DNA of 64,000 nucleotides from Zoogloea oryzae (GTDB taxonomy: Bacteria; Pseudomonadota; Gammaproteobacteria; Burkholderiales; Rhodocyclaceae), in assembly GCF_030161255.1 (NCBI RefSeq), contig NZ_BSPX01000007.1, positions 1 to 64,000 on the forward strand, in the 5' to 3' direction. This document shows, piece by piece, positions 18,591 to 27,313 of this stretch; positions within the stretch are counted from its first letter, which is position 1, and every line of letters begins with the position of its first letter. Under the pieces are notes generated by a model that saw only the letters and a program-made list of their open reading frames with translations, was not told where the DNA came from and searched no databases. The position numbers and the translations under genes are program-made.

Positions 18591-18644
18591 CGCAATTCCT
18601 TGATATTTATTACATGATGCTTATACCAAGGGCGGTGCCGTTAA

Positions 18645-18661
18645 TTGAAAAAATATTTCAA
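18645..18661. promoter_or_regulatory. Palindrome in the divergent control region
   Basis: TTGAAA-AAATA-TTTCAA, a perfect 6-bp inverted repeat between the leftward recombination operon and the rightward Cro-like genes. A candidate operator for the HTH protein at 18813. Confidence 0.5.
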
Positions 18662-18812
18662 CTGCCCTCATTCAAGTGTGGGCGGCGAAAGGCCAGCGAG
18701 TCAGGCCTTCTACCCATTTCTGCAGATCTGAGCTTGACTAGAAATGTTCAAAATTGAATTAAAATATAATATAGGAAATGACAAAAAATAATCACAAAAA
18801 AGGATTTAGATC

Positions 18813-19010
18813 ATGATAATAATAAGAAACCCAGTCCGCGATGCGGTTGAACGAGTGGGTGGGCCGACGAAGGCTAGCAATCTGTTGAACGTGTCGAATG
18901 GAACTATCCATGCGTGGATAAAAGCACGTCGTGTGGCTGATATCGATTTGGCAAAGAGGCTCGCACAGTTCGCAAAGATGGATGTTCAGGAAATTCGCCC
19001 CGCGCCATGA
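18813..19010 (+). CDS. Cro/YdaS-like HTH regulator
   Basis: A 65-residue DNA-binding protein: VRDAVERVGGPTKASNLLNV, then SNGTIHAWIKARRVADIDLA. This is the short Cro/YdaS helix-turn-helix, in which GGPTKASNLLNVSNGTIHAW forms the recognition unit. AAAGGA lies before ATG 18813. Such proteins repress phage or element genes. It is divergent from the recombination operon across an AT-rich 220-bp gap holding a palindrome, and overlaps the next gene by 4 bp. Likely the switch controlling the recombination operon. Confidence 0.82.
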   Translation: MIIIRNPVRDAVERVGGPTKASNLLNVSNGTIHAWIKARRVADIDLAKRLAQFAKMDVQEIRPAP

Positions 19011-19393
19011 AAAACTCAATTTCAACCAATAAAATAATGGAAAGGCTCGGCAGCAGTGTCGAGATCAATCCTGCCACCGGCAATCTACGCATCGCAGTGC
19101 AGTTCAACGACATTTACTGGGCAATCGATGCGCTAGGAGGGTCTGAGAAGGCGGCGTTGACCTTGAACGTTTCCCCGGAGGTTGTTGAGCGCTGGACCGA
19201 GGATTACTATATTCCCAATCGGTACGCCAAAATAATTTCCAGCTTGACAGGCTATAGTCTTGAGTCGCTGACAATTCCTGTCGTGGTCTATGAGGACAGA
19301 GACTCTGGAGAGTATTGGCCCATGACAGCACTCATCGCGATTCGAGAGCGCGAATTTCTAGACGAGGATGACATCATTGAGCTGATGGTCTGA
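19007..19393 (+). CDS. Second YdaS-like regulator with a C-terminal extension
   Basis: A 128-residue protein overlapping the Cro-like gene (ATGA at 19007). Its middle (IDALGGSEKAALTLNVSPEV, then VERWTEDYYIPNRYAKIISS) repeats the HTH layout of its neighbour: a Gly-Gly turn, an Ala-rich helix and a V-x-x-W recognition helix. The C-terminal part is acidic and ends REREFLDEDDIIELMV. The tandem of two related HTH genes suggests a paired or heteromeric regulator. I do not recognise a named family for the whole protein. Confidence 0.7.
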   Translation: MKNSISTNKIMERLGSSVEINPATGNLRIAVQFNDIYWAIDALGGSEKAALTLNVSPEVVERWTEDYYIPNRYAKIISSLTGYSLESLTIPVVVYEDRDSGEYWPMTALIAIREREFLDEDDIIELMV

Positions 19394-19517
19394 TCAAGGG
19401 GAAGCTAAGCATTTTCGATTTCAGCGTATTTGTAAAGGCTTGTCTCACTTCTCCCAAGAGGAAAAGGTGCGGCGCATGGGCGTAAAATATGAGGTCTCTG
19501 GCTCATACCCGACCACA

Positions 19518-19568
19518 GCCGCGGAATCATAATCCGTCGGTGCCGAGTTCGACTCTCGGGGGGCGCCA
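19518..19568 (+). pseudogene. tRNA-like 3' fragment (anticodon-loop and T-arm remnant)
   Basis: GCGGA-ATCATAA-TCCGT can form an anticodon arm with CAT, and CCGAG-TTCGACT-CTCGG a perfect T arm, followed by an acceptor-like GGGGCGCCA. No matching D arm or 5' acceptor strand lies upstream, so it is not a complete tRNA. This is the usual look of an attachment-site relic. It sits at the junction between the regulator genes and the defence operon. The identity of the parent tRNA is uncertain. Confidence 0.5.
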
Positions 19569-19573
19569 AATTT

Positions 19574-19605
19574 GAAAAAGCCCACCTTTCGGGGTTGGCT
19601 TTTTC
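19574..19605. terminator. Bidirectional terminator at the end of the defence operon
   Basis: GAAAAAGCC/GGCTTTTTC stem with an inner ACC/GGT pair and a TTTCGG loop. A/T runs on both sides let it work for the leftward defence operon and for rightward transcripts. Confidence 0.85.
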
Positions 19606-19636
19606 GTAGATTTCGTCATGTCGTCAGGGCCGCGCC

Positions 19637-20731
19637 TCATTTTTTCCGATCCTGAGCGTCTTGCTTTGTCTCGTTGGACCGAGCACTGACCCTGCCCTCC
19701 AGCTCAGCAACTGTCGCAGCGAGTCGCTGCATTTCATTCCTGAACGACTGATTTTCAGTCTGGTTTGAGGTTCCACGCTCGTTCGATGTCTTCAGCTCGC
19801 TCAGCACTGCTGCTTGCCATTTGTCTCCAGAATCGTTGTTGGAAAGGTCTTGAACGAAGGAGGCCCCGGCCAGTAGGGCTGAAACAAGCACAGACCCAAC
19901 GGCGATCCAAAGTTGAATTTTGGTGGTCCGCTTTGCGTCCGCATCCCGTTCATCGAGCTTTTCCAGCATCGTGCTTGCCGCATCAGCAAGCTCCTGAAGC
20001 GTCTTGGCTGACTTGGCCGATGTTTCTGCAGTCAGCCTCAGCATCTCACGGTCTTCGGCTCTTTCCTCCGCTATCCGTGCGGTGTGCTCAGCCATGTGGT
20101 TGCTGAACACTATCGATTTGGTTTCAAAAGCTGGGTCAAGATTTTTTTGTATTGTACTTGCCTTGGTCAGGCGTTCCAGTTGCCGCCAGCTATCACCAAG
20201 CTCCAAGCTGCTCTTTCGCACCTGATCGAAGATGCTCCGTGTCGAGCCCAAGGCGGATTCGATGATCTTGCGCCTCTGCTTCACCTGCTCCTCAATTTCA
20301 TGCCGAAGCAGCCTGTCCAGGTAAGCCGTTGCAGCTTCTCCAGGCTTCCGAGCAACGGGGGCTCGATCTATCGAACCTTCCCGTGTCTCCCGGAATGCAC
20401 TCGACAAGGCATAGGCCTCTGCAAGCGTTTCAATTTCGTCGTCCGACAGCTGTTCTAGCTGCTCCGCAGTAATCGCCACACGCTCTTTGTCGAGCGAGAT
20501 ATCCGCTGACAAGCTTGCGATGCAAGGCAGATAGCCTCGAATGCGCTCAGTGGAAGGTTGATCAGGCAGCTTGGCGTACTCACTGACATCAGACACCCGC
20601 AGAGGGAATAGAAAAATTGGCCCAATCGACGTATCGGCTTCCGCAACATGTTTGAAGCGGATGCTGAGGTCCAGCCCCTTTTTTTGGGGCTGGTCAGCAT
20701 TCGATCCTTCTTTGCAGGTGTCCTCCGTCAC
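19637..20731 (-). CDS. Membrane-anchored coiled-coil protein, last gene of the defence operon
   Basis: A 364-residue protein without a family I recognise. It overlaps the Res stop by 4 bp (ATGA), so it is made with the restriction subunit. The N-terminal part (about 20-130) is soluble and mixed; residues 135-265 are strongly helical (EIEEQVKQRRKIIESALGST, then QELADAASTMLEKLDERDAD). A transmembrane helix follows (about 272-292: LWIAVGSVLVSALLAGASFV). The tail is helical and charged (NEMQRLAATVAELEGRV). This layout suggests a sensor or an anchor that tethers the type III complex to the membrane, or an effector. That it belongs to the operon is seen; its role is inference. Confidence 0.75.
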   Translation of the reverse strand: MTEDTCKEGSNADQPQKKGLDLSIRFKHVAEADTSIGPIFLFPLRVSDVSEYAKLPDQPSTERIRGYLPCIASLSADISLDKERVAITAEQLEQLSDDEIETLAEAYALSSAFRETREGSIDRAPVARKPGEAATAYLDRLLRHEIEEQVKQRRKIIESALGSTRSIFDQVRKSSLELGDSWRQLERLTKASTIQKNLDPAFETKSIVFSNHMAEHTARIAEERAEDREMLRLTAETSAKSAKTLQELADAASTMLEKLDERDADAKRTTKIQLWIAVGSVLVSALLAGASFVQDLSNNDSGDKWQAAVLSELKTSNERGTSNQTENQSFRNEMQRLAATVAELEGRVSARSNETKQDAQDRKK

Positions 20732-23700
20732 TTCACCAGCTCCATCAGCTTGCCGAAGCTGTTCACCACGTCGTACTTCACGTTCTCAGGCGCGTATTTC
20801 TTGTTGATCTCGTCGAAGAATTTACGGGCACAGTCGATCTTTGTTTGCTCTATCGGCGTGAGATTCATCGACGACATGGAGCCCTTGGTTTCCGCCACGA
20901 AGTACACATGCTTGACGGCCCCTTCTTTGAAGGAAATGGCCCAGTCCGGGTTGTAGTCACCCACAGGGGTCGGGATCAGAAAGCCACGCGGCAGCTTGGC
21001 GTAAACGACCACATCGGTGCAGGTGTCCAGCTCCTTCACGAACTCACGTTCGATGTTGGAATCAGTCAGCACAAAGTCGTAGATGTGGCGCTGGAGCTTG
21101 TCCCCGGCCTTGCTGAAGTCCTGTTTGGTCTGCCCAGCCGTGAAGATGTCCAGGTCGAACTGCTCGGCCACGGGATCGTAGGTGAGGTGCTCGATGATCA
21201 CCGTCGCCTTCTGCTCGTTGATCAGCCGGACGGCTTCGGTAATGAAGTGCTCGGGGTTGTATTTGAACTGAGCAAACACGGCCACGTTGATGCCGCGCAG
21301 GATGTCCGCCACGGTACGCCGCGTGAGCTGCGTACCTTCGGCCAGTTTGCCAATCAGGTCGTACTTCACGGCCGAATGGATCGAATGGGTGTTCCGCTCG
21401 GTTTCCGTGACCTTCAGGACGAAAGCGTCGCCATTCCTGATGCCGTCGTAAGTGACCTGTGCAGACTGCTCGCCACGCTGGATCGTGTACTGCAATGGCG
21501 CCACGTGCAGATGTTCATCCAAGGCCTTGACTGCCTTGGCGACAAGCTCATTGGAATCAAACTGAACGGTGTAGGCGGCCTTGCGGTTGATCCTGGCCCA
21601 AAGCGCCTTGAACTCCTGTTTCTCGAAGTTGGCGTTGGGCTCCAGCTTCTTCGCTTTGCGGCCATCCTCGGGCTGCATGATCTGGCTTTCGCTGAACACA
21701 CTGTCGATCAGCTGGAAAACCTGCTCGGCATGAGGCAGCAGTTCGTCCGGCAACGCCGCCAGCGTGCCGTCCTTCCTGGCCTGATGGTATTTCTCGGTGA
21801 TGTTGCGCTTCTTGTCGACGTAGCCGCTTTGGATCAGGTAGAACTCGATGTCCGTCGCCTGATCGTCGGAAACCGTGATCGGACCTTCCGTGGTGTTGAG
21901 AACCTTGCCGGTGAAGTAAGCCTTGTCAGCGATACGTGGGCGAGCTGACAGCGATTCGCTGATGTCCTTTTGCAGGGCTGCCACAAAGTCCTTGTAGCTC
22001 TCGCTCGCCACCACGGTCAGCACGTTGATGTCGTGGACGATGGAGGGGTGATCCATCCGATCGCCATGCTGGTTCACCGACAAGCGCAGACCACGCCCCA
22101 CTTCCTGACGGCGGGAAATCGTGTTGTCACTGTGCTTGAGGGCGCAGATGACAAACACGTTCGGATTGTCCCAGCCTTCACGCAGGGCCGAATGCGAGAA
22201 GATGAACCGTACCGGCTCGCTCAGGGACAGCAGGCGCTCCTTATCCTTCAAAATCAGGTCATAGGCGTCCACATCGTCGGCTTCGGTGGCCTTCTTGCTC
22301 ATCTCCGGGTCGACCAACTTCTTGGTCTTCTTGTCGATCGAGAAATAGCCGCTGTGGGTCTTCTCAACGGCAATACCCTTTAGGTGCTTGATGTAGGCCG
22401 TTTCGTCCAGGTCCAGCACTTCGTTAAGGTAGAGCTGGTATTCCTCTTCGAACACACGGGCGTACTCGCCCTTTTCATCGGCTGCAGTGTAGTCACGGTA
22501 CTTGGCGACTTCGTCGATGAAGAACAGGGTCAGCACCTTGATGCCCTGCTGGAACAGCGCTTGTTCCTTGTCGAAGTGCGCCTTGATCGCCTCCCGAATC
22601 TGGATGCGGCGCAGCGCGGCTTCGTTTACGTCGCCATCTGCCTCGCCTACCTGCAGCTCGACACCGTTGGTGAAGCTCAAAGTGTCGGTGATGGCGTTGA
22701 TGTCGGACACCACATAGCCACGGTACTGGACCAGCTCGTTCGACAACACAAAGAGGTTGTCACCCCTGGATAGCTTCTTGACTACGGGCTTAATGATCCC
22801 GCTCTCGAACTTCCGCTCGAACTCTACACGCACCTCGGGTGGCTTCTTGGTAAAAACGTCGATGCCTTGCACGTAGAGATAGGCGTTGGTACCCGCCAAG
22901 CCTTTGACCGAGATCCCACGCACGGCAATTTTCTTGACAAGCTTCTGGTTGTAGGCATCCAGGGCGTCCAGCCGGTGGACCTTGTTGTGTGTAGTCTTGT
23001 GGGTGGCCGAGTAGCGCAGCACCATCAATGGCTTGAAATTGGCCAGCGAATCCAGTGTCTTGCCGCCTTCCATCTTCTGGGGTTCGTCCAGGATGAGGAT
23101 GGGCCGATTGGCGCTGATCACGTTAATCGGCTTACGCGTGTGGAAACCATCCAGCTCTTCGTAGATGCGGCGGGCGTCCTTGCCCGTTGCATTGAAGGCT
23201 TGCACGTTAATCACCATCACGTTGATGCCCGCATCGGACGAAAAGCTCTCCAGATGGTGCAGCGCCTTGGAGTTGTAGATAAAGAAGCGAGCCTTCTTCT
23301 GGTACGTCTCCAGGAAATGATCTGCCGTGATTTCCAGCGACTTCGCCACCCCTTCACGAATGGCGATGCTGGGCACCACGATAATGAACTTGCTCCAACC
23401 GTACTGCTTGTTCAGCTCGAAGATCGTCTTAATATAGCAGTAGGTCTTGCCCGTGCCGGTTTCCATCTCGATATCGAGATTGAGCTTGCTAACCTTGGTC
23501 TTAACCAACTCAGCAGATACCGGCAGATTCTGCAAGCGCTGCACCTGCTGGATATTGTCCAGTAGTGCAGACTCGGACAAGGTTACGTCGGCATTGCGGA
23601 AAGCAGCCTCCTGGTCGGCGACTGCTTCCACTTCGAGATCGAGAGCAGATTGAGGGCTCGCCGGTGCCGCCTTCTTCACGCCGGGGTCCAGGCGATAGCG

Positions 23701-23796
23701 AACCCCGCCATGCTGTGGTGTTTGTCCCTTGAAGCAATCCACTACTGCCTGCACGGCAGCTGTTTGGTAAGGCTGTGTCTTGAATTTAAGTTTCAT
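20728..23796 (-). CDS. res: Type III restriction subunit Res (helicase-nuclease)
   Basis: A 1022-residue type III Res protein. Motifs: Walker A METGTGKTYC (111-120), Walker B LILDEPQKMEGG (about 235), motif III RYSATHKT, motif VI region EVGRGLRLSV, and a C-terminal PD-(D/E)XK nuclease with PDW (950-952) and ETK (969-971). All key residues are visible, so it should be active. In the family, Res acts with Mod: ATP hydrolysis moves the complex along DNA and two head-to-head sites trigger cleavage. It follows mod by 10 bp and overlaps the membrane protein gene. Confidence 0.93.
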   Translation of the reverse strand: MKLKFKTQPYQTAAVQAVVDCFKGQTPQHGGVRYRLDPGVKKAAPASPQSALDLEVEAVADQEAAFRNADVTLSESALLDNIQQVQRLQNLPVSAELVKTKVSKLNLDIEMETGTGKTYCYIKTIFELNKQYGWSKFIIVVPSIAIREGVAKSLEITADHFLETYQKKARFFIYNSKALHHLESFSSDAGINVMVINVQAFNATGKDARRIYEELDGFHTRKPINVISANRPILILDEPQKMEGGKTLDSLANFKPLMVLRYSATHKTTHNKVHRLDALDAYNQKLVKKIAVRGISVKGLAGTNAYLYVQGIDVFTKKPPEVRVEFERKFESGIIKPVVKKLSRGDNLFVLSNELVQYRGYVVSDINAITDTLSFTNGVELQVGEADGDVNEAALRRIQIREAIKAHFDKEQALFQQGIKVLTLFFIDEVAKYRDYTAADEKGEYARVFEEEYQLYLNEVLDLDETAYIKHLKGIAVEKTHSGYFSIDKKTKKLVDPEMSKKATEADDVDAYDLILKDKERLLSLSEPVRFIFSHSALREGWDNPNVFVICALKHSDNTISRRQEVGRGLRLSVNQHGDRMDHPSIVHDINVLTVVASESYKDFVAALQKDISESLSARPRIADKAYFTGKVLNTTEGPITVSDDQATDIEFYLIQSGYVDKKRNITEKYHQARKDGTLAALPDELLPHAEQVFQLIDSVFSESQIMQPEDGRKAKKLEPNANFEKQEFKALWARINRKAAYTVQFDSNELVAKAVKALDEHLHVAPLQYTIQRGEQSAQVTYDGIRNGDAFVLKVTETERNTHSIHSAVKYDLIGKLAEGTQLTRRTVADILRGINVAVFAQFKYNPEHFITEAVRLINEQKATVIIEHLTYDPVAEQFDLDIFTAGQTKQDFSKAGDKLQRHIYDFVLTDSNIEREFVKELDTCTDVVVYAKLPRGFLIPTPVGDYNPDWAISFKEGAVKHVYFVAETKGSMSSMNLTPIEQTKIDCARKFFDEINKKYAPENVKYDVVNSFGKLMELVK

Positions 23797-23806
23797 CGCC
23801 TACCCC

Positions 23807-25768
23807 TTAGATGCATTTCACTTCGGTGGACGGCGAGAGCGACTTGAAAATCTGTTCCACATTGATCTTGACGGCACTGTCCTTGAAGCCCGCATCGCGG
23901 AACATCACGCGCAACGGCTGATGCTTCGCCAGCTCCTTGACGAAGCCTTCATCGATGCCACTGTGGGCATCGAAGCAAGCGACCAGTGCATTGCCATCGA
24001 CGAAAAAGACTTCTTTTCCTTGGATGGTTTGCTTGATGATAGACAAAGACAAATCGACGCCCCAATCCAACATTACTTGGAACAACAGGTCTTCAGGAGT
24101 GCGATCAGGCTTGATGTTGTCAACGAACATATCGAGGTTGGAGTTCTCCAACGCATCGGGTGAATAGAAGATGTCGGCCATGTTCGATGAATCAATCTTC
24201 AACGCTCGAAAGCCGATGTCCCCGGCACCGATGACGCCGCCAGAGGTGATCTTCTTGCCGACCTCTCGCAGACGCTTTTTCGTGATGTCGGCAATCGTCG
24301 CGTAGCCCGTACGCCCTGTTTCCTCGGGAATCTGTACCAGGATGAATCGTCGTTTGGACCCGTGCGCCTGATTCACTTTCATGACCGCATGCCCTGTACT
24401 GCCTGAACCAGCAAAGAAGTCAAGAATGATGTCGTTGGGCTTGGTGACCAGCTCGATCAACTCGGTTAGGACATCGGTGTTCTTCGGGAAAGGAAACCAG
24501 CCTTTGCCGACAAGCTCTTCAACTTCCAGCGTCGCAGAACGTCCGTCCCGATAGAACACGGACGAGTATGGCTCGCTGTCGATTTCAAACAGGTAGCTTT
24601 TGCGGGTCGGGATCGTCGTCTCGTCAGGCCCAAAGTGAATGCGTGGAGGGGTCTGCGCAAGAGCCCATTTGGTCTTTTCCTCGTCCCACCGCCAACCTGT
24701 TGACGGCTTCTTGCACGACTTGCCGGTGACTGGGTGCAGGATGTCGTGGCGTGGCCGAGACTCACGGCCGTCATCCGGACCTGCAAAGTCAGCGGCGAAG
24801 TACAGCCCGCGGTCATCAGACCAGTTGTAGTGCTTGTGGGCCTTGCGAGGATCGTCGCTCGGAAGCTGCTTGTACCAAGCCTGCATTTCTGCCCGGATAG
24901 CCTCGTGGTTGGTTCCCAGGCTGGCTCGCAGCTCTGCATACTTTGCCAGCACTTGATCGGCACCTTCCTTCGGACGGCGCCAGGGTCCATTGACGAGTAC
25001 CGAGTCCTTGTCACGGACGTAGCAGAGGATGTACTCGTGGACTTTGGCGATCAGCTTTGAATCGCCCTTCTTGGACCGCTGCCAGACAATCTGGCCCACG
25101 AAGTTTTCTTCCCCAAAGACTTCGTCGCATATCTTGCGAAGGTTATCGGCCTCGTTGTCGTCGATTGAGATCAGGATCGCGCCGTCGTCTCGCAGCAGAT
25201 TGCGTGCGAGCTTCAATCGCGGGTAGATCATGCTCAGCCAGTCAGAGTGAAAGCGACCGTTTGCCTCGGTGTTGGCGACCAAACGACCGCCTTCTGAATC
25301 GGTTTGACTGGACTGCTGCAGGTAGTCACCAACGTCGGTGCTGAAGTCGTCCTTGTAGATGAAATCTTTTCCGGTGTTGTACGGAGGGTCGATATAGACC
25401 AGCTTGACCTTTCCAAGGTAGGTCTCTTGCAGTAGCTTCAGTGCGTCCAGGTTGTCGCCTTCGATGAAGAGGTTCCTGGTAGAGTCGTAGTCGACGCTTT
25501 CGTTGCGGCTGGGTCGCAGCGTCTTGGCAATCGGCGCATTGGCCGTCAGCAGGGCTTCCCGCTTGCCCGGCCAATTCAGGTGATAGCGTTCCTGCGGCCC
25601 TTCAACGACTGATCCCGATAGCTCTTGTCGCAGCTGATCAAAATCCACGGCCAACTTCACGCTTCCGTCTTCGGATTTTGCCTCGGTCACGCAACCGGGA
25701 AACAGCTCACGAAGGCGAGCGATGTTGTCCTGCGTCAGATCAGGCGAATGCATTTTCAGTTTTTCCAT
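23807..25768 (-). CDS. mod: Type III DNA methyltransferase Mod (adenine-specific, beta class)
   Basis: A 653-residue N6-adenine methyltransferase. DPPY at 127-130 (VYIDPPYNTGKDF) precedes FAGSG at 452-456 (LDFFAGSGSTGHAV), the beta-class order of type III Mod proteins. The region between (about 230-430) is the target-recognition domain. It would modify one strand of a 5-6-bp site and supply recognition for Res. The gene starts one base after the dinD-like stop and ends 10 bp before res. Intact. The recognised site cannot be read from sequence. Confidence 0.93.
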   Translation of the reverse strand: MEKLKMHSPDLTQDNIARLRELFPGCVTEAKSEDGSVKLAVDFDQLRQELSGSVVEGPQERYHLNWPGKREALLTANAPIAKTLRPSRNESVDYDSTRNLFIEGDNLDALKLLQETYLGKVKLVYIDPPYNTGKDFIYKDDFSTDVGDYLQQSSQTDSEGGRLVANTEANGRFHSDWLSMIYPRLKLARNLLRDDGAILISIDDNEADNLRKICDEVFGEENFVGQIVWQRSKKGDSKLIAKVHEYILCYVRDKDSVLVNGPWRRPKEGADQVLAKYAELRASLGTNHEAIRAEMQAWYKQLPSDDPRKAHKHYNWSDDRGLYFAADFAGPDDGRESRPRHDILHPVTGKSCKKPSTGWRWDEEKTKWALAQTPPRIHFGPDETTIPTRKSYLFEIDSEPYSSVFYRDGRSATLEVEELVGKGWFPFPKNTDVLTELIELVTKPNDIILDFFAGSGSTGHAVMKVNQAHGSKRRFILVQIPEETGRTGYATIADITKKRLREVGKKITSGGVIGAGDIGFRALKIDSSNMADIFYSPDALENSNLDMFVDNIKPDRTPEDLLFQVMLDWGVDLSLSIIKQTIQGKEVFFVDGNALVACFDAHSGIDEGFVKELAKHQPLRVMFRDAGFKDSAVKINVEQIFKSLSPSTEVKCI

Positions 25769-25769
25769 A

Positions 25770-26633
25770 TCAATTCTCTTGAACCGGTTTTGGCAGTTTG
25801 CCGGATTGTTTTTCGATTTTCTTTTCGTCCGACTTCACTCGCCGCTCCAGCTTTTTGATGTCTTCTTCTGCGGGTAGTTGTTCGGGCTTGATGCCGCGTT
25901 GACCGAGCATGTCGCGCACGCTCTGGTTATTCTGTACATGCTCACGGGTAATGGCGCGCTCACCCTGCAAGTCAGCCTGCATGACGTTGTGGTTGGTCAT
26001 TTCCGTGGCCAGGTTCTTGGCCGCAATGGTGAGCGTGGGCAGAAAATCCGCCAGGGGGCGTGTCTGCACAATGCCGTATTTGTTCTTCATCATTTGCGTG
26101 GTGTTGCCGCCGAACAAGGCTGAATCGCCTTGTGCACGGATTCGGCCAAATCCGGCGTCGTCGACGCCTCGCTCGTAGATGTTTTGCGAGAGGGTTTTCT
26201 CCGACTCACGTAAGCGGTCACGCGCTTCCAGCCTCGCCTGCAGGCGCATGCGGTCTTCGATCAGCTCCTGCTTGCGCGTCTGCACGGCGAAATAGCTCTG
26301 GGCGAAGGCGATGGCCTGCTTGCGCGGATCACCGTTCTGGGCGACGAGGTAGCAGGCGTAGCGGGTCAGCATGAAATCGTCCACCGACCGCTCTGCGCCG
26401 CTGCCGAGCCTGACCATTTTCGTGACGCCACGAAAATGGTCAGATTCGTCATAACCCGTTGATTTGCAAGATTCAATCGCTCGCCTGATGGCGGTGATGA
26501 AGTTCTCCCAGCGGGCATAACCCAAAGCTTCCATGAGGTCGCGCGCAAACCAGAACTCGATGCCTTCATCCGGCAGGCGCTGACTGAGTTCGTCAAAGCG
26601 GGCGGTAAGCTGTGGAACGATCGCATCGCTCAT
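25770..26633 (-). CDS. DinD-like (BRO/antirepressor-type) protein
   Basis: A 287-residue protein resembling DNA-damage-inducible DinD. The N-terminal BRO-N-like region has IEFWFARDLMEALGYARWEN and ESDHFRGVTKMV; then comes VDDFMLTRYACYLVAQNGDP and a GDSALFGGNTTQMMKNKYGI motif, with a charged coiled tail. DinD in E. coli is SOS-induced and inhibits RecA filaments. It overlaps DUF4391 by 4 bp and precedes mod by one base, so here it is fixed within a restriction operon. It may sense damage or restrain recombination when the system acts; that role is inferred. Confidence 0.82.
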   Translation of the reverse strand: MSDAIVPQLTARFDELSQRLPDEGIEFWFARDLMEALGYARWENFITAIRRAIESCKSTGYDESDHFRGVTKMVRLGSGAERSVDDFMLTRYACYLVAQNGDPRKQAIAFAQSYFAVQTRKQELIEDRMRLQARLEARDRLRESEKTLSQNIYERGVDDAGFGRIRAQGDSALFGGNTTQMMKNKYGIVQTRPLADFLPTLTIAAKNLATEMTNHNVMQADLQGERAITREHVQNNQSVRDMLGQRGIKPEQLPAEEDIKKLERRVKSDEKKIEKQSGKLPKPVQEN

Positions 26634-27313
26634 ACGGTAAGCTCCTGAAGTTCGTTGTTCAGCTGTCGCAAAATGGCGTTGATCTCTACTTTGCGATTAA
26701 ATTGCTTTTCCTTCGCCAGCCTTGCGCGTACCTTCTCGATTTCGCGCTGTTTGGCCTTCACGCCCTCCAGGCGTTCGACCAAGGCGGTAAAGCTTTCGTG
26801 GTCACGGAGGGACAGCGGAATCAGCCTTTGTAGCAAGGCCTCGTAGAGCCCTGCCAGGTCCAGCACCATGGGCATATCACCGCGCGGGTTGTTGGCTGGT
26901 ATCCAAGCCGTCGAAAAATAGTCGCCGAGCACCCATCTGCTGGCATCCGCCTCGCTGGGCCGCTTGTGGGCAGCGATGACCTTGATCTTTCCCCCGTACT
27001 CCAGTTCAAAGACGATGGGAAACTGCACGGCACCGTCGATGCACTTCAGTACATCCACGGATAGTTCGCCCGTTTTCAGCACGATGCGAAAAACCTGTAC
27101 TTCCGGCACGCCGGGCCTGGCGGGGAGGTTGATGGTTTCTGGCGCAAGCTTGTACTGCCACACAATCTGTTCGACCTGCTCTACGAACAGATCCTTCAGG
27201 CGTGTGTTGGCCCCGCTGTGCTCGTAAATTTTGTTCTTGGGCAGTACGCGCCCGAACGTGGCTTGCCTGGGGTAGTTGATCAGCGCTGGATGCGGGGCTG
27301 GAGATTCGCTCAT
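26630..27313 (-). CDS. DUF4391 domain protein
   Basis: A 227-residue protein whose layout fits DUF4391: LINYPRQATFGRVLPKNKIY near the N-terminus, VEQIVWQYKLAPETINLPA, then PIVFELEYGGKIKVIAAHKR and YFSTAWIPANN. A C-terminal coiled coil (about 190-225) ends the protein. Members lie next to SNF2-type helicases in defence islands, but no biochemical role is known to me. The FELEY...KVIAAHKR strand-turn-strand recalls a nuclease core without an obvious full active site. It overlaps both neighbours by 4 bp. Confidence 0.8.
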   Translation of the reverse strand: MSESPAPHPALINYPRQATFGRVLPKNKIYEHSGANTRLKDLFVEQVEQIVWQYKLAPETINLPARPGVPEVQVFRIVLKTGELSVDVLKCIDGAVQFPIVFELEYGGKIKVIAAHKRPSEADASRWVLGDYFSTAWIPANNPRGDMPMVLDLAGLYEALLQRLIPLSLRDHESFTALVERLEGVKAKQREIEKVRARLAKEKQFNRKVEINAILRQLNNELQELTV

